A DNA stretch of 64,000 nucleotides from a virus, in the IMG/VR virus record IMGVR_UViG_3300023184_000025, positions 124,001 through 188,000 of that record. The stretch is one strand, 5' to 3'. The notes below the pieces were generated by a model. The model made no database searches. It worked only from the letters and a program-made list of their open reading frames with translations, and was not told the DNA's origin. Shown here piece after piece: positions 15,273 through 23,596 of the stretch (positions are counted from its first letter, which is position 1; every line of letters begins with the position of its first letter). Both the position numbers and the translations under genes were made by a program.

Positions 15273-16072
15273 GATTCACTTCTAGGACGTACCAAATCTT
15301 TAAGATTACTGCGTCCCGAGTCTTTACGTTTGCCTTTAAGATGGTCAAGATATGCGCCCCAGGGTGTATTAATCAATGGGTGCCCTTCGCCTTTGATCAA
15401 TCCCTTAGACCAATTTAGTTGTTTCCATTCTGGATACTTTACCTGTACTTCTTTGCGTGTTTCATCAAACACCCAGCAGTCGTTGTATTCTGCCATTGAC
15501 ATAACTCGGTCCGAGTCGTATGCCAACTGGAATTCTTTAAGCCATTCTTGTGTGGTTGAATTTTTTAAATTCATTGCATACAATCCACATTCTGTAAATT
15601 TCTTTTCACGACCTAAAAACGCCAGGCCGACATCTGCTGTAACTTGTTTGTTGATAAAATCTATTGTGATAGGAGTATGACATACCATGTCAGCATCCAT
15701 CCAAAACAATACATCAGCATTGGTATTTTTTGCGGCATGACACACTGAATAAATTTTATGGCTAAAACGAATTGCATCCCATCTAAATCCCAGGCCAGGG
15801 GCCTTGCCTTTGTGATCTACAGGACCTGTGGCAACTAAACCGTTGGCTCGTGGATCGTTACACCAACGCTGTTTAAATGCTACAATTTCTGGACTTGCGG
15901 CATGCAGGTCTCTCACATATAAGTTGGGTGCAGATTGTGTAATAGTGCAATCTTCTGTGTAAACATATAGGTCAACTTCTTGAGGCCAGTTTTGTAAAAA
16001 TGTATCAATCATGCGGCTGGCATATTTTTCATAACCGGCAGCATGAAATGTTGTTAGTACTGCGTATTTCAT
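15245..16072 (-). CDS. Putative glycosyltransferase (GT-A), paralogue of the convergent gene
   Basis: 275 residues. The start 'YAVLTTFHAAGYEKYASRMIDTFLQNWP' is followed by a helical 'GFRWDAIRFSHKIYSVCHAA', the DAD metal site 'DVLFWMDADMVCHTPI' (about 123-138) and 'FTECGLYAMNLKN'. The C-terminus ends in a serine-rich tail that overlaps the convergent gene. It overlaps the upstream methyltransferase by 4 bp. A role in surface glycan assembly is inferred. Confidence 0.7.
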   Translation of the reverse strand: MKYAVLTTFHAAGYEKYASRMIDTFLQNWPQEVDLYVYTEDCTITQSAPNLYVRDLHAASPEIVAFKQRWCNDPRANGLVATGPVDHKGKAPGLGFRWDAIRFSHKIYSVCHAAKNTNADVLFWMDADMVCHTPITIDFINKQVTADVGLAFLGREKKFTECGLYAMNLKNSTTQEWLKEFQLAYDSDRVMSMAEYNDCWVFDETRKEVQVKYPEWKQLNWSKGLIKGEGHPLINTPWGAYLDHLKGKRKDSGRSNLKDLVRPRSESYWSSSNSV

Positions 16073-16797
16073 ATTGTTTTGTATATTTTGTTTTCTTTAT
16101 TGTTCCAATACTGATGGTCAGTAATTTGTTGTTTTATAATAGAGGTATCTATCTCATCAAGTGTTTGCTTTCTAGGAACATCTAAATCTAGATTGACCTG
16201 GTCTGGATGGAACCAAAATGCATTTACTGCCCTTGTGTCAAATGTAAAAAACTCATAACCATATTGTGACCACAAATCTTTGTACTTTGACAGTGAACAG
16301 CCATAATGAAACTTTCTATTGTATGTAACTTTTTTTATTGGATTTTCAACATAAGGAAAACTAGCCCAGTCGTTACCAAAGTTCTTGTTAATCTCGCAAC
16401 ACACGGTGGCTGGACGAAATCCCGATTGCAATAGGGCTGACGCTACTTCATAATCAAAACTGTCAATATCTAAACTAAAAAAGTCTGGTTGCTGGTACTG
16501 CTCGGGGATATACTGAGTTACGTTGTCTGGAGAAATCATTTTCTGTATTTTAATCAACTGATCAGGCCACCTTTCGGTCACTGATGAATTCCAGTCCCAG
16601 CCGTCTATGCCAACGCCGCAATACCCTTGATGTAGCAAGTCCAAAGTCATATTTTGTGTTCCATCGCCAAAACCAATCTCTACAAAAGTTTTTTTTGGGT
16701 CAGATATTCCAGCTAACATGTATTCAATAATCCCAGTCTCGGCATGTTGACTAAAACCTTGTCGTTCATACGGTAAATGTATCATAATGGAGTCCAT
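16069..16797 (-). CDS. SAM-dependent methyltransferase (FkbM-related)
   Basis: 242 residues. 'KTFVEIGFGDGTQNMTLDLL' (about 35-54) is a clear motif I (E-x-G-x-G-x-G), with 'GVGIDGWDWN', 'PDFFSLDIDSFDYEVASALL' and 'RPATVCCEINKNFG'. The 'SLDIDSFDYEV' segment is like the 'IDVEG.E..VL' of FkbM enzymes. It overlaps the clear FkbM gene upstream by 16 bp, so the pair is coupled; the substrate is probably a sugar hydroxyl. Confidence 0.8.
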   Translation of the reverse strand: MDSIMIHLPYERQGFSQHAETGIIEYMLAGISDPKKTFVEIGFGDGTQNMTLDLLHQGYCGVGIDGWDWNSSVTERWPDQLIKIQKMISPDNVTQYIPEQYQQPDFFSLDIDSFDYEVASALLQSGFRPATVCCEINKNFGNDWASFPYVENPIKKVTYNRKFHYGCSLSKYKDLWSQYGYEFFTFDTRAVNAFWFHPDQVNLDLDVPRKQTLDEIDTSIIKQQITDHQYWNNKENKIYKTI

Positions 16798-17429
16798 ATT
16801 GTATTGCTCTTACTTTTAACTGGTGCGGCTTCATACGGGCCGCATAAATCATTGAGCCATTGCCTGTGTTGATCTTGCTGGCCGTTGTCCTCAATTAACA
16901 ACCAAGGTCTGTTGCGGCGTATAGTGTCACGACTTCCTTCAAGTACTGCATTTTCAAAACCCTCAACATCAATCTTGATCCAGTCCACAGATTGAAAATT
17001 GAATCGATCCAGCGTGGTCAACTCTCCAGTGTGTTGTTCAAACTCTGGGTTGGGCACAAACTCTGCCACTTGTTTGGTATGCCCACACTTGAGAGTTTGT
17101 AATTCAAATATTGCTGTTTGATCTCTATCGCCAAGACCCAAGTTATGCAATTCTACATTGTTATAATTTTCTAGATTTTTTTGCAGGACTTCAAAATTTT
17201 TAAGCACTGGTTCAAAACATACCACATGTTCAAACTGTTCAGCACTTGGTCTGGCAAATATACCAATGTTAGCACCAATATCAATCATTGTACGTTTTTG
17301 TGGAATATTATTATACACATAGTACCGGTAACGTTGTTGGTAATGTACATCTACAACATTTTGTAAACGCTCGCTGAAGAAACCATCAAGTGGTTCAGGA
17401 GAATACCAGAGTGAGTTAATTTTATACAT
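16782..17429 (-). CDS. FkbM family methyltransferase
   Basis: 215 residues. 'RTMIDIGANIGIFARPSAEQF' (about 46-66), 'VVCFEPVLKNFEVLQKNL' and 'VDWIKIDVEGFENAVLEGS' are the three diagnostic FkbM segments (SAM loop, ribose-binding acid, IDVEG). 'RNRPWLLIEDN' follows. FkbM proteins O-methylate sugars or polyketides. It is the first gene of a three-gene minus-strand unit (17429 to 15245). Its start codon is only 18 bp from the start of the divergent gene at 17448. Confidence 0.9.
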   Translation of the reverse strand: MYKINSLWYSPEPLDGFFSERLQNVVDVHYQQRYRYYVYNNIPQKRTMIDIGANIGIFARPSAEQFEHVVCFEPVLKNFEVLQKNLENYNNVELHNLGLGDRDQTAIFELQTLKCGHTKQVAEFVPNPEFEQHTGELTTLDRFNFQSVDWIKIDVEGFENAVLEGSRDTIRRNRPWLLIEDNGQQDQHRQWLNDLCGPYEAAPVKSKSNTIWTPL

Positions 17430-17447
17430 ATATAACTATTTAACAAA

Positions 17448-18275
17448 ATGAAATTTAGTCTATTTAATAACTTTGGTGCGTTAAACTCTGCACCGGTATT
17501 TGCGGCCATAGAACAAGGTCTTAAATCTCTTGGCCATCAGGTAGTTCACAACGAATATGACGCAGATGCCGCTGTAATATGGTCGATGTTATGGACCGGT
17601 CGTATGCAAAGTAATCGAGAAGTTTGGAAAACATATCAAAACAAACCTATAATTGTTGCCGAAGTTGGAATGTTAGATCGAGGAAACACATGGAAAATTG
17701 GACTAAATGGTACCGGAGTATCTTGTTATAATTTCACTGATCTGATAGCATCAAGGGCAATAGATCTTGGATTAACATTGGCACCCTGGAGAACTGCTGG
17801 CGATCACATTGTGATTGCGCTACAACGTCAGGATAGTCAACAATGGTCTGGGCTACCGGATACACAAGCATGGGTTAATGATGTGTGCAATCGTTTAAAA
17901 AAATACACAGATCGCCCAATTGTTATTAGATCTCACCCAAGACAAAAAATAATACCAACAGCTATTTCCCCAAATAAGATTGCCAATTCGTACGATTGTT
18001 TTGATTTTAATCAATCATTAGAAAACGCATGGGCAGTTGTTAACTGGAGCAGTGGTCCTGGACCACAATCAATTATAAATGGTGTACCTGCATTTGTTGG
18101 CACAGATAGTCTGGCATCATTGGTTTCAACATTTAATCTAGCAGAAATAGAAAATCCGGCAATGCCGGATCGTAGTAGTTGGTTGAATATAATAGCACAT
18201 TCTGAATGGACACTAGACGAAATTGCGAGTGGTCATCCTATTCAAAGATTACTGCCTAGGTTGGTATCTCTGTAG
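17448..18275 (+). CDS. GT-B-like capsule glycosyltransferase-type protein (paralogue C)
   Basis: 275 residues. It shares with the two genes at 12779-14547 the segments 'LTLAPWRTAGDHIVIALQRQDSQQW', 'RLKKYTDRPIVIRSHPRQK', 'AWAVVNWSSGPGPQSIINGVPAFVG', 'NLAEIENPAMPDRSSW' and 'HSEWTLDEIASGHP'. It stands alone on the plus strand between two minus-strand units and overlaps the 3' end of gmd by 27 bp, which suggests a copy moved from the paralogue pair. The N-terminus 'FGALNSAPVFAAIEQGLKSLGH' resembles a GT-B acceptor domain. Confidence 0.65.
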   Translation: MKFSLFNNFGALNSAPVFAAIEQGLKSLGHQVVHNEYDADAAVIWSMLWTGRMQSNREVWKTYQNKPIIVAEVGMLDRGNTWKIGLNGTGVSCYNFTDLIASRAIDLGLTLAPWRTAGDHIVIALQRQDSQQWSGLPDTQAWVNDVCNRLKKYTDRPIVIRSHPRQKIIPTAISPNKIANSYDCFDFNQSLENAWAVVNWSSGPGPQSIINGVPAFVGTDSLASLVSTFNLAEIENPAMPDRSSWLNIIAHSEWTLDEIASGHPIQRLLPRLVSL

Positions 18276-19226
18276 ATCTGCATTAACCATATCTTCAATC
18301 ATTTGTTTAAATGTTGTTTTTGGTTTCCAGTCCAATAGACTTCGAGCCCTGGTGCTGTCCCCGCATAGACTATATAATTCAGCAGGTCTTTTAAATCGTG
18401 GATCAGTTAGTACTTTGGATTCCCAGTTGGGAATATTAACATAATTAAACGCAACATCTAAAAGTTCTCGAATAGTATGTTGTTCGCCAGTGGCAATAAC
18501 ATAATCTTTGGCTTCATCTTGCTGTAACATTAGCCACATTGCTTCAACAAAGTCCCCGGCAAATCCCCAATCTCGGCGGCTGTCGATATTACCCAATGTA
18601 ATTGTTTCCTGCAATCCTAATTTAATACGTGCAACAGCATCTGTAACTTTGCGTGTAACAAATTCTTTTCCACGCAATGGACTTTCGTGATTGAATAACA
18701 CTCCTGAGCAAGCATAGAGACTATAACTTTCTCGAAAGTTCACAGTCATCCAGTGACTATACAGTTTACTAACCCCATACGGACTACGAGGAGTAAATGG
18801 GGTAGTTTCATTTTGTGTAGGTGTTGTGGCATTGCCAAACATTTCGCTGGTGCTTGCTTGATAAAAACGACTATTGGGACTATGTGTTTTAATTGCATTA
18901 AGAATATTAAGTGGACCCAATGAGTTGACTTCTGTAGTTAACTTATTCAAGTCCCAGCTAATTCCAACAAAGCTCTGAGCCGCAAGGTTATATATCTCTA
19001 CTGGTTTTAAACTTCTAAGTAGATGATTTATTGAATTTTCATCAGTGATATCACCTGTTACTAGTTCAATATCATTTTCAATTCCAAGCCATTTGATATT
19101 GTCAAGGTTTGGATTGCTATATCTTTTAACTAGTCCGTATACTTGATAATCTTTTTCAAGCAATAACTTTGCTAGGTACGGGCCATCTTGACCAGTCATT
19201 CCAGTGACAAAAGCAGTTTTTTTCAT
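18249..19226 (-). CDS. gmd: GDP-mannose 4,6-dehydratase
   Basis: 325 residues, the normal size of the family. A short-chain dehydrogenase fold with 'FVTGMTGQDGPYLAKLLLE' (NAD(P) loop, residues 6-24), 'YGLVKRYSN', 'YNLAAQSFVGISW', catalytic 'QASTSEMFGN' and 'SPYGVSKLYSHW' (YxxxK), and 'GNIDSRRDWGFAGDFVEAMW', which is specific for Gmd/RmlB-type dehydratases. It converts GDP-D-mannose to GDP-4-keto-6-deoxymannose, the precursor of GDP-fucose, GDP-rhamnose or GDP-perosamine. GAGG lies before the ATG. A reductase or aminotransferase partner is not in the window, so the host may complete the pathway. Confidence 0.93.
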   Translation of the reverse strand: MKKTAFVTGMTGQDGPYLAKLLLEKDYQVYGLVKRYSNPNLDNIKWLGIENDIELVTGDITDENSINHLLRSLKPVEIYNLAAQSFVGISWDLNKLTTEVNSLGPLNILNAIKTHSPNSRFYQASTSEMFGNATTPTQNETTPFTPRSPYGVSKLYSHWMTVNFRESYSLYACSGVLFNHESPLRGKEFVTRKVTDAVARIKLGLQETITLGNIDSRRDWGFAGDFVEAMWLMLQQDEAKDYVIATGEQHTIRELLDVAFNYVNIPNWESKVLTDPRFKRPAELYSLCGDSTRARSLLDWKPKTTFKQMIEDMVNADLQRYQPRQ

Positions 19227-19235
19227 TGTTTCCTC

Positions 19236-20000
19236 TTATTCTTTACCTAACCAGGTTAACGATTTATCAATCCAAGGTAGTGTTAGATCTCGTTGTTTTA
19301 CATGTCCATATTTGTTTATACTATCAACAGCAGTCACTGGCAATAACTTTGCCTCGGCTAATTCATACCAGGTAGTAGTTTTTGGATTTTTTGGAGATTG
19401 ATCGCTGTTATAAACAACCGCATGTAACCAAGGACTATCTGGCTGTTTTAAAAAATAGCCATCTCTGCAATCAAATCCTGAAACTGCCAGGGTATGTATT
19501 AAACTGACCATTGTCCAATTATAGTATTGGAAATCTAATTGATCAAACGCCTGTGCATTAAATTCCATATTGGTAGTCTGTGGTAACACTATGGCTAATG
19601 TGGCATTTGGGTGCATGGCCTTTTTCCAGTTGGCCAGTGTTTGAAACGGATTTATAACATACTGAAATGAGTCATGTGACCAAACTACATCAAACAATGT
19701 TTTGTGTATTGCAATTGGATCTTCAAAGTCTTGCCGTTGATATTGTGTATTGTGATATTTTTTAGTCATTGGGAACTGTTCAAATTGATCAATTCCGTAA
19801 CATTTAATATTTAAAGGGTCGGCACGTTCATCTCTGGTGGTTCTGGTAGCCCACCATTCAATGTCTAATCCACGTCCGCAACCCATGTCAACTACTGTGG
19901 CAATACTTTCCATAAAGTCATCATACGCATAAAACTGATTTAATGTTTGCAAACTATGTTGATGACTCTCTTCAGGGGAAATAAAATAAGTTTTGTTCAT
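19236..20000 (-). CDS. SAM-dependent methyltransferase
   Basis: 254 residues. 'IATVVDMGCGRGLDIEWWA' (about 33-51) is a canonical motif I, followed by 'IKCYGIDQFEQFPM', 'FDVVWSHDSFQYVINPFQTLANWKKAMHPNATLAIVLP' and a C-terminal extension with 'KQPDSPWLHAVVYNSD'. It is a Methyltransf_11-like enzyme. It overlaps the uvsY-like gene by 4 bp and may be co-transcribed with the recombination genes from the promoter at 21801-21829. The substrate is unknown. Confidence 0.85.
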   Translation of the reverse strand: MNKTYFISPEESHQHSLQTLNQFYAYDDFMESIATVVDMGCGRGLDIEWWATRTTRDERADPLNIKCYGIDQFEQFPMTKKYHNTQYQRQDFEDPIAIHKTLFDVVWSHDSFQYVINPFQTLANWKKAMHPNATLAIVLPQTTNMEFNAQAFDQLDFQYYNWTMVSLIHTLAVSGFDCRDGYFLKQPDSPWLHAVVYNSDQSPKNPKTTTWYELAEAKLLPVTAVDSINKYGHVKQRDLTLPWIDKSLTWLGKE

Positions 20001-20449
20001 ACTTGAATGTCTTCCATGCCGGACGTTCGTAATCTAACAATATGACCCATTTGCCATTGTTTAGTATCAAGTCCTTTCATAATACCCAGCCATTTATTAC
20101 GCAATAGAGCCACTTCGTTGATAATAGTTTCAAAATCAATAACCTCATCCTCGCCATCGACGTATTTTTCAGCATCTCGTGATGTTAATGCACGGGCATA
20201 TCCTTCTAGGTATTTTTGGAAATGGCGGCGGCGGATTTTGCGTAATTGTATATTGAGAAGATTGAGTACTGCTTCTATTTCTTGAAGCTGATTAAAACGA
20301 TGTTCAGTAATACCCGGCAATTCTTTGATATTTTTTTCAACTAGTCCGCCTATTGCACATTCTCGCTTGGCTAACCCTAGCTCTCGTTCATAATGTGCAA
20401 TAAAATCCGGAATGGCCGAAAGGCTTGCTACTACCTTGCTATAGTACAT
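19997..20449 (-). CDS. uvsY: UvsY-like recombination mediator
   Basis: 150 residues, close to T4 UvsY (137). It is highly helical with basic segments: 'NIQLRKIRRRHFQKYLEGYARAL' (about 70-92), 'EVALLRNKWLGIMKGLDTKQWQM' and a short C-terminal tail. Two genes downstream of uvsX in the same operon, it fits the mediator that loads UvsX on gp32-coated single-stranded DNA. Identity rests on position, size and the K/R-rich pattern plus C-terminal 'W-x(n)-R-x-W' type helix, not on a catalytic motif. Confidence 0.65.
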   Translation of the reverse strand: MYYSKVVASLSAIPDFIAHYERELGLAKRECAIGGLVEKNIKELPGITEHRFNQLQEIEAVLNLLNIQLRKIRRRHFQKYLEGYARALTSRDAEKYVDGEDEVIDFETIINEVALLRNKWLGIMKGLDTKQWQMGHIVRLRTSGMEDIQV

Positions 20450-20451
20450 AG

Positions 20452-20709
20452 TTAATAATCTTCACCGTCCCAGTCCTCTTCTTCTTCATACTCTTCGTCT
20501 TCATCCTGTTCTTCAGAATCGTCTTGAATATAGTTGACTAGTGCTTTTTTAATATCGCTGTCTGATTTAAATGTTGTCCGGATGTCTTCTGGAGAATAAT
20601 CGTGATCGATTAGCATACTGATAAAACTATCCGCCGCTTCACTGCGATCAATTGTACCAATATAACGTTTTAATTCGCTCCAAATTTCTGCTACTAAATC
20701 TAAATGCAT
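20452..20709 (-). CDS. Small acidic-tailed protein between uvsX and uvsY
   Basis: 85 residues: a helical N-terminal domain ('IWSELKRYIGTIDRSEAADSFISMLIDHDY') and a C-terminal tail (about residues 66-85) made almost entirely of D and E. Such tails resemble the acidic C-terminus through which gp32 contacts partners, or a DNA mimic. It lies 5 bp downstream of uvsX and 2 bp before uvsY, so it probably takes part in, or regulates, presynaptic filament assembly. That function is inferred. Confidence 0.65.
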   Translation of the reverse strand: MHLDLVAEIWSELKRYIGTIDRSEAADSFISMLIDHDYSPEDIRTTFKSDSDIKKALVNYIQDDSEEQDEDEEYEEEEDWDGEDY

Positions 20710-20714
20710 TTGTA

Positions 20715-21773
20715 TTATTCTCCCTGATCAGATTCTTCAGTACTTACCGTTTCTGTTTGATTGACAAAGTCTTTCATCACAATATCCAGGCAATCGTCGT
20801 CGTTGCGTTCCCAACCCTTACGGAACTTTTTAATAATTTCTCCAGCACTGGTAGTGAATACTAGGCTGTTGCCTTCTTTCTTGAGTAGGCCTTTCTTCTC
20901 AATCAAATCAGTGAGACCCGAATACGGACTCATTCCAGATTCGTAAGGAATTTTAACCTGCACACCTTCGAAAGGTTTAGCATAGCGTGTTTTCATTACC
21001 TTGCATGCGGCACGAATACCCATGACGTCGGTAATTTTGTTGCCATCTTCATCTTCTTTAAGTTTGAGTTTCTTCATTGCAACAACAATTGAGCTTGCAT
21101 AAACAAAACCTTGTCCACCGCTGATCTTGTCATCTGGATCAAACATGTCTTGACTGGCATATGTGTGATTGGTACATACCAAGCCTACATTGTAACTTCC
21201 AAACATGTTGACACAATTACGAACAAGTGATGTAAGTGCTTTGGGTTTACGTCCCATGTCACCTTTCATATCGCCAGCATCAAACTGATTTACATCAGTT
21301 GGTGTAAGCAACATGCCCAATGAATCAATGACAAATAACACTTTGGGACGTTCGCCATCTGGTAATGATTTGTAATCACTCATGAATGTGGAAATAGTTT
21401 TTGCCACATCATCAATCATGGCCATTGCTAGTTTGAGTAGTTTGCTTTCGCTAGTGTCAACACCAAGATCATGCAACCATTTTTCATCTAGTGCATTTTC
21501 AGAGTCAATCAGCACTACAAAGATACCTTGTTCTTGTGCGTTCTTGATAATGTTGCCGGAACAGATGTAGCTTTTGCCAGCGCCAGACTCTCCGGCAAAC
21601 ACCGTAACCTTGCCCAATGGCACACCTCGGTTAAAGTCTCCGCTGATCAAATAGTTCAGTGCATAGTTGCCTGTGCTGATCCAATCTGTGGGATCGTTAA
21701 AGCCAATGCTTAGGCCTTCGATGCTTTTTGTAATTTCCTTACGGAACTTGCTTACGTCAAACGGTTTTCCCAT
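20715..21773 (-). CDS. uvsX: UvsX RecA-like recombinase
   Basis: 352 residues (T4 UvsX 391). Walker A 'FAGESGAGKSYICSG' (about 59-73), 'IFVVLIDSENALDEKWLHDLGV' motif, Walker B 'PKVLFVIDSLGML' (about 143-155), 'GLVCTNHTYA' and the L2 region 'DKISGGQGFVYASSIVV'. It forms filaments on single-stranded DNA for strand exchange with UvsY and gp32. A perfect sigma-70 promoter (21801-21829) drives it as an early gene. The C-terminus is acidic and short. Confidence 0.95.
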   Translation of the reverse strand: MGKPFDVSKFRKEITKSIEGLSIGFNDPTDWISTGNYALNYLISGDFNRGVPLGKVTVFAGESGAGKSYICSGNIIKNAQEQGIFVVLIDSENALDEKWLHDLGVDTSESKLLKLAMAMIDDVAKTISTFMSDYKSLPDGERPKVLFVIDSLGMLLTPTDVNQFDAGDMKGDMGRKPKALTSLVRNCVNMFGSYNVGLVCTNHTYASQDMFDPDDKISGGQGFVYASSIVVAMKKLKLKEDEDGNKITDVMGIRAACKVMKTRYAKPFEGVQVKIPYESGMSPYSGLTDLIEKKGLLKKEGNSLVFTTSAGEIIKKFRKGWERNDDDCLDIVMKDFVNQTETVSTEESDQGE

Positions 21774-21800
21774 AAATGTTTTCCTAAAAATGTAAAGTTA

Positions 21801-21829
21801 ATTATACTAAAAATTAAGTCAAATGTCAA
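21801..21829 (-). promoter_or_regulatory. Perfect sigma-70 promoter TTGACA-N17-TATAAT for uvsX
   Basis: TTGACA (21824-21829), a 17-nt spacer and TATAAT (21801-21806) on the minus strand give full consensus. The -35 lies in the last codons of the upstream gene. A TTTAGGAAA ribosome site precedes ATG 21773. Confidence 0.9.
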
Positions 21830-22649
21830 TGTGTAATTGTATGTATTTTTGCCAAAACGCAGAAACTATGTCAGAGTTAAAATCATCGTAGCCCATTTTT
21901 AAATACAATTCTTTCATTGCATTAACATAGTTTTCTTTGACAAAAATATTATTATCAATGTCAAATGATAAAATTTTATTTGTATGCAGTGGATAATATT
22001 CTGTTATTTCTTCTCGAATGTTATCGGGCAAATTTGAAAATTTTTTTATATCAAATCCTGAATATTCAAAATCTTTCCAACTTGGCCAATTTTCAGTGGC
22101 AAGAATCAAATATTTTTCTTTTGATTCATTGTATCCATACCCTAACGTACGATCTCCGGTGGTTTGTTTTAATGCTGATCCAATACTCCAAAATTTTTCA
22201 AAATTTACTAAATTGATAATTCTAGCATTTGGCCAGGCTGTTAATACTTTTGTTCTAGGGTTCAGCTGATAAGGATGGAATGTCAAAAATAAATCAAGTC
22301 CGCTGTTCAATTGTTCCCATATAAAATCACCAGTGATTGACCGTTGCCCTCTAATAATCCAATCTTCTATATCTTGTCTACAAAATAAATCACTATTTTT
22401 CCATTCGTAACCATCCTGGGGATAGCTAGGCACCCACTTTGTCATTTCACTCTTGTTTGGAGGCAATGTTGTGAGTACTGCATTTAATCTGTACTCGTAG
22501 TCATTGGGATATTTTAATAAATGTTTATTAAATTTAGGATTCTTAACCAGCGTGTGTCGGCTCAGCGTTAAAGAATTGCAAATAAAATTCCCGCCGGTGA
22601 ATGCAGGATATCTTAAAATTACAAAATTATGTGGTTCAAAGTCAGTCAT
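21819..22649 (-). CDS. Sulfotransferase-like protein
   Basis: 276 residues. 'FVILRYPAFTGGNFICNSLTLSRH' (about 9-32) is a strand-loop-helix like the PAPS-binding loop of sulfotransferases; 'RIINLVNFEKFW' and the C-terminal 'ILSFDIDNNIFVKENYVNAMKELYLKMGYDDF' match the late sulfotransferase layout (D-x(n)-l-F-x-n). It is joined by ATGA to the fucosyltransferase-like gene upstream. The role in decorating a surface glycan is inferred. Confidence 0.6.
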   Translation of the reverse strand: MTDFEPHNFVILRYPAFTGGNFICNSLTLSRHTLVKNPKFNKHLLKYPNDYEYRLNAVLTTLPPNKSEMTKWVPSYPQDGYEWKNSDLFCRQDIEDWIIRGQRSITGDFIWEQLNSGLDLFLTFHPYQLNPRTKVLTAWPNARIINLVNFEKFWSIGSALKQTTGDRTLGYGYNESKEKYLILATENWPSWKDFEYSGFDIKKFSNLPDNIREEITEYYPLHTNKILSFDIDNNIFVKENYVNAMKELYLKMGYDDFNSDIVSAFWQKYIQLHIDI

Positions 22650-23596
22650 TGAGATACTTTTAAATAATTTTTACTAAAGTAATGATTGTAATTATACTCA
22701 ATGGTATCTTGCTCTAATAGATATAAATCTTGCCAATCATCTGTTGATAGTAAACTAAATTTTGATATCATTGATACTAATTCTAGTAATCTAATAACTG
22801 GATTTTGAATTGTGTCGAATCGATAATCAAACAATTTAGTGTATTTTTTGAATCCATAGTATTTTTCCACATAGTCATGCCAACCGGGTTGTGCATATGC
22901 TAGGAACAATCCTCTGGTTACTACGCTGTATAAAAATTTTTCTGTTACAAATGGATAATAACTTGTGGCCAACGTTTCGCTTACTATGTGTAAAAAACTC
23001 TGTGTTAACTTATTTTCAAGATTATATATGTTGTCTGCATGTGCAAATCTAACATGTCCAAAGCTGTGTATAGTTTCTTGAAAATTATTACTGTTTACAA
23101 AAAATTTACCACTAACACGAGCTTGACCAGGAGTTAGATAATCTAATAGATGTCCATCGACATTATTAGATGTAAATTGAAAATTCTTACTGCAATATTC
23201 AGGAACAAAAAATTTAAACTTATCTAGTATTGAAACTAGTAGTGTTCTACCAACTTGCAACGATCCATTAAAACTACAAACAAAATTTTTATAATCCAGT
23301 TCTGGATGCATATTGTAATTATAAAAATGACCAGTGTTGATTCTTTCCTGCTCTTGTATCAAAAATGTAATTTTAAGATTTGGATATTTTGCTGTTATGT
23401 TGTTGGTGAAAATCTGATGAACTGTGATGTCAAAAATCTTATTCCGTTGAATAGCAAAATCATTTAATCTTTTTAGGATTTTATTTTGCAAATCAATATC
23501 AAATCCGCCTATGTGGTCGTTGAATAGAAATTTATCAGGTACCCAACTTGGGTCTTCTAATATCTTATCATAAACAACAGGGGGCAATGATATCAT
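22646..23596 (-). CDS. Fucosyltransferase-like (GT10-type) glycosyltransferase
   Basis: 316 residues. The C-terminal half contains 'SFLHIVSETLATSYYPFVTEKFLYSVVTRGLFLAYAQPGW' (about 199-238), the acceptor-independent 'F.ivsE.......fvTEK' core typical of alpha-1,3-fucosyltransferase-like enzymes, followed by 'VEKYYGFKKYTKLFDYRFD'. The N-terminal half ('DITVHQIFTNNITAKYPNLKI') would form the acceptor domain. It needs a GDP-deoxyhexose-type donor, and gmd is present nearby. ATGA overlaps join it to both neighbours. Confidence 0.65.
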   Translation of the reverse strand: MISLPPVVYDKILEDPSWVPDKFLFNDHIGGFDIDLQNKILKRLNDFAIQRNKIFDITVHQIFTNNITAKYPNLKITFLIQEQERINTGHFYNYNMHPELDYKNFVCSFNGSLQVGRTLLVSILDKFKFFVPEYCSKNFQFTSNNVDGHLLDYLTPGQARVSGKFFVNSNNFQETIHSFGHVRFAHADNIYNLENKLTQSFLHIVSETLATSYYPFVTEKFLYSVVTRGLFLAYAQPGWHDYVEKYYGFKKYTKLFDYRFDTIQNPVIRLLELVSMISKFSLLSTDDWQDLYLLEQDTIEYNYNHYFSKNYLKVSQ

